Shown: piece by piece, positions 54,870-61,592 of the stretch
Numbering within the stretch: the first letter of the stretch is position 1
How the letters are laid out: each line of letters starts with the position of its first letter
Assembly (NCBI RefSeq): GCF_024498135.1
Contig: NZ_JANHOH010000001.1
Span: 1,178,001 to 1,242,000 of the forward strand
From: Mucilaginibacter aquariorum
GTDB lineage: Bacteria > Bacteroidota > Bacteroidia > Sphingobacteriales > Sphingobacteriaceae
Reading direction: 5' to 3'
DNA: 64,000 nt
The notes under the pieces: generated by a model
The model's input: the letters and a program-made list of their open reading frames with translations, nothing else
Database searches by the model: none
What the model was told of the DNA's origin: nothing
Program-made: the position numbers and the translations under genes

Positions 54870-56060
54870 TTAATGAGCCACTAATTCCGATGGTTCATAA
54901 TCAACCGGAAGCAAGTTGGCCAGCTTAGCTTTTGACCATGTACCTTCGTACAGCGGACTATCAGCCACAACAGATCCATTCATATCAAATACCACCATTG
55001 GGTTAAACAGGGTTATTACGCTGGTTTCAAAGTTCTCCATATCCAATGGGCGGTACAGGTCTTTAAAATCTTCGGTTTCGTATTTTTTAGTATAAACCAC
55101 GTACAGGTAATTAGGGAATGTTAAAACAAACAAACCATCTTGTGGTGGTTTACGCAAAACATCATAAGCGGTTAAAGCGGGCTTGGTAAGGCGTTCTTTA
55201 TACCATTTGGGCATACTCTCCTGCTGAAGCCAGTAATTGATAGAATCGCGGTTAACGGCCCTGAATTGCTTTATCTTACGTTGTATCAGCGCCTCGGGCT
55301 GGCGGTGAGGGTCAATAGCACGGTTAAAATCATAGATCACAAATCCTTCCTGTGCTAACCGGTTCTTATACAACGAACGATAAAAATGCCGCGATGAACC
55401 ATAATACGCTTCGTCTCGCTTTATTTTCCATTTCTTTTTCTGCGCTTCGGTACCGGGTAATTCTTCAAAAAGTACACGGCCGGCGTAGTTAATAGTTCGC
55501 GTTATATCATTACTGCTAAATTCACTTAGTAAAAATTTAACACGATAACCCAGGGCATCATTTTCCATCACCAAAAACTCATCGGTAGATGCCTCTAAAG
55601 TTTGTGTTTTGCGTGTATAGGTAAGGTTAAGGATGCGGGGGTTTTCTATTTTACAAAATTTGGCATTATCGGTTGTGCCGATAAAATCTTTTTTAAACTG
55701 CTCAAAGTTCTTTTTCCAATCGGCATTACTGGTAATAACAACCTCGCGCATCATCATCACTTTTGGGGTGAGCGATATTTTCAAATTAATAGGCTCTGCA
55801 CCTACCAGCACCTTTTGGGTGTACTCTTCATAACCAATGGTAGAAACAATAAGATCGTACTGCCCGGGTTTAACACCGCGCAAACTAAATGTACCGTCAT
55901 CATTTGTAGCAGTGCCAAAAGTGGCATTGTTTAAAAACACACTGGCTTTTTGTACGCCATTATTGGACGCAGAACTAACCACTTTACCGCTAATAACAGC
56001 TTGTGCCGATACCGTAAAAGGCAGTATGATACAAATGAACAGGAAGCACCAGCGGCGCAT
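54870..56060 (-). CDS. Exported protein with carboxypeptidase-like regulatory domain
   Basis: 396 aa from the ATG at 56060, chosen because it directly begins a Sec signal (MRRWCFLFICIILPFTVSAQ) 30 bases after the ccmB stop; an earlier in-frame ATG at 56102 would overlap ccmB. Residues about 22-105 form a CarboxypepD_reg-like beta-sandwich (ISGKVVSSASNNGVQKASVF, GTFSLRGVKPGQYDL). The larger C-terminal part is unassigned. It is likely periplasmic or on the outer membrane, co-transcribed with ccmB. Confidence 0.83.
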   Translation of the reverse strand: MRRWCFLFICIILPFTVSAQAVISGKVVSSASNNGVQKASVFLNNATFGTATNDDGTFSLRGVKPGQYDLIVSTIGYEEYTQKVLVGAEPINLKISLTPKVMMMREVVITSNADWKKNFEQFKKDFIGTTDNAKFCKIENPRILNLTYTRKTQTLEASTDEFLVMENDALGYRVKFLLSEFSSNDITRTINYAGRVLFEELPGTEAQKKKWKIKRDEAYYGSSRHFYRSLYKNRLAQEGFVIYDFNRAIDPHRQPEALIQRKIKQFRAVNRDSINYWLQQESMPKWYKERLTKPALTAYDVLRKPPQDGLFVLTFPNYLYVVYTKKYETEDFKDLYRPLDMENFETSVITLFNPMVVFDMNGSVVADSPLYEGTWSKAKLANLLPVDYEPSELVAH

Positions 56061-56089
56061 AAATAGTTGAAGGGGGGATATGGAAAACA

Positions 56090-56773
56090 TTAGTCGCGCC
56101 ACAGATATGGGAAAAGTATTAATGAAGACGCAATTACAATAACGTTTATTGCTAATAACACACCAATGTTACCAAAGCTAAGGCTACGGTCGATACCATC
56201 CATGGCGGCTTTGCTCACTTTTACCAACAGCAATATCACCGGGATAATAACCGGGAAGCTTAAAATAGCCATTAGCGTACCATTATTACCGGCTTTTGAT
56301 GCTATGGCCGATAGCATGGTAAACACGGTTGAAAAGCTCATGCTGCCCAATAACACGGCAACAAAGTAAAAAAGCAGATCGTTTACCGTATTGGGGAAAA
56401 ACAGCATATAAACCAATAGTGCCAATACGCTTAACAGCGCCATTAGCAAGGTATTATAAATTGTTTTTGATATGATGATAGCCTTCGGATCCGCGATAGA
56501 ATAATAATAAAGCAGGCGGGCCTTGCTCTCCTGTAAAAAGCTTTTGGCAATAGCGTTTACTGATGCAAACAGCATGATTATCCAGAACAGGATGTTCCAA
56601 ACTATAGGGTATCCCTCGCTTTCTTTAAACCCGGGGTTTAAGTTGAACGAAATATAACAGACAAACACGGTAGAAACTATATAAAGAAGGATGCCATTAA
56701 AGGCGTATTTTGAGCGCCACTCCAGAATCACTTCCTTCTTTAATAGTTCAATAGTTTGCCCCACAAGTTTCAT
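56090..56773 (-). CDS. ccmB: Haem exporter subunit CcmB
   Basis: 227 aa from the ATG at 56773; an upstream in-frame ATG at 56851 would add residues encoded by the repeat region, so it is rejected. About six membrane helices are present, with the CcmB-type start (LLKKEVILEWRSKYAFNG) and SKARLLYYYSIADPKAII. It works with the ATPase CcmA, which is not in the window. It is encoded on the strand opposite ccmC-ccmF. Confidence 0.92.
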   Translation of the reverse strand: MKLVGQTIELLKKEVILEWRSKYAFNGILLYIVSTVFVCYISFNLNPGFKESEGYPIVWNILFWIIMLFASVNAIAKSFLQESKARLLYYYSIADPKAIIISKTIYNTLLMALLSVLALLVYMLFFPNTVNDLLFYFVAVLLGSMSFSTVFTMLSAIASKAGNNGTLMAILSFPVIIPVILLLVKVSKAAMDGIDRSLSFGNIGVLLAINVIVIASSLILFPYLWRD

Positions 56774-56805
56774 AATGCAAAGAAAGCTAAAAAGTCTGGA
56801 AATTG

Positions 56806-56893
56806 GGAAGTCCGAAAGACGGGTGTTTTGCCGGAATGCGTGTATTGTCAAAATGAATCTTTTCTTCCGGACTTTCGGACTTTCGGACTTTCC
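56806..56893. repeat. CGGACTTT tandem repeat hairpin
   Basis: CGGACTTT occurs three times in tandem (56868-56875, 56876-56883, 56884-56891), and the inverse word AAGTCCGAAAG lies at about 56808-56818, giving a hairpin in the divergent gap between ccmB and the SDR gene. Confidence 0.6.
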
Positions 56894-56916
56894 GTCTAAA
56901 AATATAACTTAGCGAC

Positions 56917-57726
56917 ATGAAAAACCTGGCTTTAAATAATAAATGGATATTGGTAACCGGTGCATCGTCTGGCCTGGGGCAGGAAATGGCGAGGCAACTG
57001 GCGCACATCCATAAAGCCAACCTTATTATAGCCGCCCGCCGTGCCGATAAACTGGAAGACCTAAAAGCCGAACTGGAGAAAGCAGCAGGTATAAAAGTAA
57101 AGGTAATAGTAGCCGATCTGTCTATCCCCGAAGAGGCCGACAGGGTAATTAACGAAAGCATTGCCAACGGTAACCTATATGGCGCAATTTTAAACGCCGG
57201 TGTTACCTACTTTGGCAGGCATACCGAACTACCCTGGGATAACTTTGAAAGCATTTTAAAAACCAATGTAATTGGTGTAGTACGCATGACCAACAGCCTG
57301 GTAAAACATTTTGATAAACCGGGCAGTGTAGGTGGCGTTATGCTGGTATCAAGTATGGCGGGATTTTTCCCTGTACCCTACCAGGCGGCTTATTCGGCAA
57401 CAAAAGCTTTTATTACCGCTTTTGGCAATGCCCTGCATAACGAGTTGCAGAACCCCGATTTTTCGATAACCGTGTTCTCGCCGGGCGGTATAGCTACCGA
57501 AATGACCGATAATAGTAAATTTAATGAGCTTAAAGGTTGGCTAATGCCAGTTAGCGAGGCGGCAAAAGAAGGCATCCACGCATTTATCACCCGTAAATAT
57601 AATTATGTACCCGGCCTGCTCAACCGCATTGGCAATGTATTTATGAATTTTTTACCCAAGAGGTTTATCAGCGGAAAAATGAGCAAGGTGTATCTAAAAT
57701 CGCTTACAAAAGCACAGGAGGAGTAG
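56917..57726 (+). CDS. Short-chain dehydrogenase/reductase
   Basis: 269 aa. The cofactor motif TGASSGLGQEMA (about 14-25), NAG and the catalytic Tyr-Lys pair YSATK are all present in classical order, with Ser upstream in LVSSMAG. It is a soluble or peripherally bound NAD(P)-dependent oxidoreductase; the substrate is unknown. It is followed by ogt after 5 bases, so the two are probably co-transcribed. Confidence 0.92.
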   Translation: MKNLALNNKWILVTGASSGLGQEMARQLAHIHKANLIIAARRADKLEDLKAELEKAAGIKVKVIVADLSIPEEADRVINESIANGNLYGAILNAGVTYFGRHTELPWDNFESILKTNVIGVVRMTNSLVKHFDKPGSVGGVMLVSSMAGFFPVPYQAAYSATKAFITAFGNALHNELQNPDFSITVFSPGGIATEMTDNSKFNELKGWLMPVSEAAKEGIHAFITRKYNYVPGLLNRIGNVFMNFLPKRFISGKMSKVYLKSLTKAQEE

Positions 57727-57731
57727 TTACT

Positions 57732-58217
57732 ATGTATGAAGTTTATCACCGTACACCCGTGGGTATAGCCCTTATTGCTGCAGATGATACCCACATTACC
57801 AAAGTATCTATCCGTGATGAGGAGCTGGAAGAAACCACTACAGATTTGCCCCTGTTAAACGAGGCCATTAAACAGCTTGACGAGTATTTTGCCGGGGATA
57901 GAAAAGTGTTTGACCTGCCCCTGAACCAGCCGGGCAGCGATTTTCAGCAACAGGTATGGCAGCAGTTATTGCAAATACCTTACGGTACAACTATCACCTA
58001 CGGCCATCAGTCAAACCAAATGAAAAACCCGCTGGCTATACGCGCTATTGCGGCCGCCAACGGGAAAAATAATTTATGGATAGTTGTACCCTGCCACCGT
58101 GTTATTGGCAGCAATGGCAGCTTAACGGGTTACGCAGGCGGCCTTTGGCGCAAGCAATGGCTATTAGAGCACGAAGCCCGGGTAATGGGCACAGGCCAAA
58201 CTAAACTGGCTTTCTAA
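57732..58217 (+). CDS. ogt: Methylated-DNA-[protein]-cysteine S-methyltransferase
   Basis: 161 aa. The catalytic Cys is in PCHRVIGSNGSLTGYAGG and the preceding HTH-like helix block (IPYGTTITYGHQ, RAIAAANGKN) is complete. It removes alkyl groups from O6-alkylguanine in DNA by transfer to its own Cys. The 3' end overlaps the convergent hybrid kinase gene by 17 bases. Confidence 0.95.
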   Translation: MYEVYHRTPVGIALIAADDTHITKVSIRDEELEETTTDLPLLNEAIKQLDEYFAGDRKVFDLPLNQPGSDFQQQVWQQLLQIPYGTTITYGHQSNQMKNPLAIRAIAAANGKNNLWIVVPCHRVIGSNGSLTGYAGGLWRKQWLLEHEARVMGTGQTKLAF

Positions 58218-60147
58218 TCTCTGGCTTACCCTTTAACAGTTTTAACATTTTGGCATATAGTTCATGTGCCTCAAATGGCTTTGGCAAAACATCATTCATA
58301 CCTGCCGCGATAGCCTCCAGCTGTTCATGCTCAAATGCAGATGCCGACAGAGATATAATAGGCACACTCCGTACGGGCTCTTCAAAATCCATACGTATAA
58401 TACGGGCGGTTTGGTAACCATTTAATCCCGGCATGTGGGTATCCATTAGTATGAGGTCGTAATTGGCTTGCTTAAGCTTCTCAATAGCTTTGTCACCACT
58501 ATCTGCTATATCTACCTCAACGTTCCAGTCCTTCAATATTTTTGATACCATAAACTGGTTTATCATATTATCTTCGGCCACTAAAACGCGGGTATTTACA
58601 AACGGGGCAAGTTTCTGGTCTGGTTTAACCGGCTTTTGTTCTGGTGTTTCCACTGTAATATCAAACCAGTTAGTAAAATTGAATATACTGCCCTGGCCTG
58701 GTTTGCTGCTCACAGTAAGCTCGCCGCCTTTTAGTTCTACCAACCTTTTAACAATGGTTAGGCCCAAACCAGTACCACCATACCGGTTAGCGGTATCGTC
58801 TTCGGCTTGCTCAAAAGATTCAAATATTTTTGATAACCGGTCGGCATGGATACCTATACCCGTATCTTCCACACTAAACTTCAGCTTAACCTTTTCATTT
58901 ACTTTTTGCAGTACCGATACAGTTAGCTTTACATGCCCCCTATCAGTAAACTTAATGGCATTGCTAAGCAGGTTCATCAATATCTGATTAAGGCGCAGCG
59001 AATCTGCCATTAAAGTATTGGGCACATCGTTATCAACCTCCAGTATAAATTCAATGTTTTTTTCATTGGCATTAAATTTTAACAGACCCATAACCGAGTT
59101 AACAATAGTACGGAGGTTATTCGAGGAGCGTACAATATTAAATTTCCCCGCCTCAATTTTTGAGATATCCAGCACATCATTTATTACTCCCAATAGCGAC
59201 CGGGATGATGTTTCCAGCATATCCAGCAAATTATTCTGCTGATCGTTTAACGGGGTTTTGCGCAGCAGGTTACTTAAGCCTATAATGCCGTTAACCGGCG
59301 TACGCAATTCGTGGCTCATATTTGCCAAAAATGTTTCTTTTACCTTTTTGCCATACTCGGCAGCTTCTTTTGATTTGATAAGCTGCTGCTGATAGCTTTT
59401 TTGTGGCGAGCTATCGCTGATATTTATAAATATTGTTTTGTTACGATATGATGCACGGCACTCCGCCCAAATAACGTGTTTATCAAAAGTATTGAACTGA
59501 AACTCGAATACCGAAAAGTTCCGGTTATCCTTTATGATCTCTCCCAGCTTTTTTATCAGGCTAGAGCTATCCTTTTCAACAACCAGATCAACTATACTTT
59601 TACCAAGTACTTCGGACTGTTTATAGCCCAATATGGTTTCAACTGCAGGATTAACAGATTTTATACGCAAAGTATTGGCGTCAACAGAGCAAGTGATATC
59701 GGCGCTGTTTTTTACAACAATGGCAAAGTTCTGCAGCTCCTCATTTTTTTGTTTAACTTCTTCCTGTGCGCGGGCAAGCTGGATAAAGGCATCAACTTTG
59801 GCCGAAGTTATGTAAGGGTCAAGTGGTTTGTATAAGTAATCTATCGCGCCTGCGCCAAATCCTTTAACAGCATATTTGGTTTCTTTAGATATAGCGGTAA
59901 CAAAAATAACCATTATATCCTTTGTGCGTGGGTTAGATTTAAGCATCTCCACAAGTTCAAACCCATCTATTTCGGGCATTTGAACATCAATGAGGGCTAT
60001 GGAAATAGCGTTATCCCAGGCAATTTTGAGCGCCTCATTCGGGGATGTGGTAGAAAACAAGCGAATGTCGTTTCGGCTCAGCAGTGCTTCAAGTGCTATA
60101 ATATTTTCCTCTCTGTCGTCAACAATAAGGATATTTATTGGGCTCAT
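58201..60147 (-). CDS. REC-PAS-histidine kinase-REC hybrid
   Basis: 648 aa with no membrane segment. The order is a receiver (1-125; ALIDVQMPEIDG), a PAS domain (about 140-255), HisKA (FLANMSHELRTPVNG), HATPase (DNALKF-type N box NLLSNAIKF; DTGIGIH) and a second receiver (about 525-645; LILMDTHMPGLNG). It is a cytoplasmic phosphorelay component. It is the last gene of a signalling cluster with CheB, CheR and a larger hybrid kinase. Confidence 0.94.
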   Translation of the reverse strand: MSPINILIVDDREENIIALEALLSRNDIRLFSTTSPNEALKIAWDNAISIALIDVQMPEIDGFELVEMLKSNPRTKDIMVIFVTAISKETKYAVKGFGAGAIDYLYKPLDPYITSAKVDAFIQLARAQEEVKQKNEELQNFAIVVKNSADITCSVDANTLRIKSVNPAVETILGYKQSEVLGKSIVDLVVEKDSSSLIKKLGEIIKDNRNFSVFEFQFNTFDKHVIWAECRASYRNKTIFINISDSSPQKSYQQQLIKSKEAAEYGKKVKETFLANMSHELRTPVNGIIGLSNLLRKTPLNDQQNNLLDMLETSSRSLLGVINDVLDISKIEAGKFNIVRSSNNLRTIVNSVMGLLKFNANEKNIEFILEVDNDVPNTLMADSLRLNQILMNLLSNAIKFTDRGHVKLTVSVLQKVNEKVKLKFSVEDTGIGIHADRLSKIFESFEQAEDDTANRYGGTGLGLTIVKRLVELKGGELTVSSKPGQGSIFNFTNWFDITVETPEQKPVKPDQKLAPFVNTRVLVAEDNMINQFMVSKILKDWNVEVDIADSGDKAIEKLKQANYDLILMDTHMPGLNGYQTARIIRMDFEEPVRSVPIISLSASAFEHEQLEAIAAGMNDVLPKPFEAHELYAKMLKLLKGKPEIRKPV

Positions 60148-60169
60148 CTAAATAAGTAAGTTATGGGCA

Positions 60170-60763
60170 TTAATTCGTATTCTCTAATAGCTCAAAAATA
60201 TCTGTTGTCCGTAATATGTATTCGGCCGCGTCTATATCAATTGCCGATCGCGGCATTTCGGCCATCTCTGCATCTTCGGGATGCTGGGCTATTGTTAATG
60301 CCCCCTCTTGCCGCAATTTTAAAAGCCCCGTTGCTCCATCCTGGTTTGCACCGGAAAACAAAATAGCAGTAACTTTACCTTTGTAAACATCAGCAACGCT
60401 TTCAAAGGTAACATCTATTGATGGTTTTGAGTACCAAACCGCTTCTGATACATCCAGGCTAAAAAAGCCTTCGTTTTCAACCAGTGAGTGATAATTTGCC
60501 GGTGCAATATAAATTGTATTATTCACAATTGGCTCTTTATCACTAATTTCTCTTAACAACATGCGGCTGTTTTCACCAAAAAGCTTTTCTATTTCGCTAA
60601 GAAAGTTCTTTTTACGGTGAATAACTATTATAACTGTTTTATTAAGATTTACCGGCAGCAATTTTACCAGACGAAACAATATTTTAAACGACCCCGCCGA
60701 ACCGCCCAAAAGCAGTATACGGGATTCCCTCCAACGTCGTTTTATTTTATCGTCAAGAGCCAA
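60170..60763 (-). CDS. CheB-type methylesterase domain protein
   Basis: About 197 aa if it starts at the TTG at 60763; no ATG in the frame lies near the domain start, and the upstream open frame overlaps cheR. The CheB catalytic Ser22 lies in GGSAGS, the His in VIHRKK and the Asp in SGANQDGATGLL. There is no receiver domain, so it is a stand-alone esterase. It overlaps cheR by 11 bases, which supports translational coupling. The exact start is uncertain. Confidence 0.85.
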   Translation of the reverse strand: MALDDKIKRRWRESRILLLGGSAGSFKILFRLVKLLPVNLNKTVIIVIHRKKNFLSEIEKLFGENSRMLLREISDKEPIVNNTIYIAPANYHSLVENEGFFSLDVSEAVWYSKPSIDVTFESVADVYKGKVTAILFSGANQDGATGLLKLRQEGALTIAQHPEDAEMAEMPRSAIDIDAAEYILRTTDIFELLENTN

Positions 60764-61589
60764 TTTTTTGGTATATGTTTTCCTTTTGATTGATAACCTT
60801 AAACTTTTTCCTAAAAGCGTCTGAGCGAATAGTTTCTTTATTACCCAAACACAGGTACCCCAACGGACAAAGACTTTTATAAAACAGGTCGAGTATCTTG
60901 TACTGTAATTCGATCTCGAAATAGATGAACACATTACGACACGTGATCATCTGAAACTCATTAAAGCCGGTGTCAGATATTAAATTATGTACAGAAAACA
61001 ATGTATTCTGCTTTAATTCGCTGTGTATAGCCGCAGCATCATACATCATGGTAAAGTGGTCTGTCAAAGAACCGGGTAAACCCGTAAACAGGTAATTTTC
61101 GGCATAACTTTTTATTTTACGCAAACTATAAATGCCTTTGCGTGCCTCGTTCAGTACCCCTGTATTAATATCGGTACCATAGATGAACGATTTTTTACTC
61201 AGTTTTTCCTCATTCAGCAAAATGGCCAGCGAATACACCTCCTCGCCCGAGGAGCATCCCGCACACCAAATTTTTATATGCTGATAAGTTGAAAGATAAG
61301 GTACAACCTGGCTGTTAAGCGCTTTGTAAAAAGCCGGGTCGCGAAACATCTCGGTAACGTTAACAGTAATTTCTTCTAAAAACTCCTGGAAAAAACCGGG
61401 GTCGTTTACCAGCACGTGTTTTAAATCGTAAAACTCCAGCTTTTTTAGCATCATTATACGTGCAAGCCTCCGTTTAAAAGAAGCCTCTGTATAATCACTA
61501 AAATCAAACCCGTGAATTTTTTTTACAATATCTATTAATTCGCTTAGCTGTTCATTCGTAATCGAATCTTTAGTTATCGTCCCCTTCAT
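60753..61589 (-). CDS. CheR-type protein-glutamate methyltransferase
   Basis: 278 aa. The N-terminal helical domain (about 1-80) and the SAM-binding methyltransferase domain follow the CheR pattern: WCAGCSSGEEVYSLAI (about 108-123), GTDINTGVLNEA, and CRNVFIYF. It would methylate glutamates of receptor-like proteins; none is in the window. It lies between the large hybrid kinase gene (gap 3 bases) and cheB. Confidence 0.93.
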   Translation of the reverse strand: MKGTITKDSITNEQLSELIDIVKKIHGFDFSDYTEASFKRRLARIMMLKKLEFYDLKHVLVNDPGFFQEFLEEITVNVTEMFRDPAFYKALNSQVVPYLSTYQHIKIWCAGCSSGEEVYSLAILLNEEKLSKKSFIYGTDINTGVLNEARKGIYSLRKIKSYAENYLFTGLPGSLTDHFTMMYDAAAIHSELKQNTLFSVHNLISDTGFNEFQMITCRNVFIYFEIELQYKILDLFYKSLCPLGYLCLGNKETIRSDAFRKKFKVINQKENIYQKIGS

Positions 61590-61592
61590 ATA

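Noticed and set aside
56774..56851. Longer CcmB start at 56851
   Set aside because: The added residues come from the divergent repeat region and do not look like CcmB; the ATG at 56773 gives the family N-terminus.
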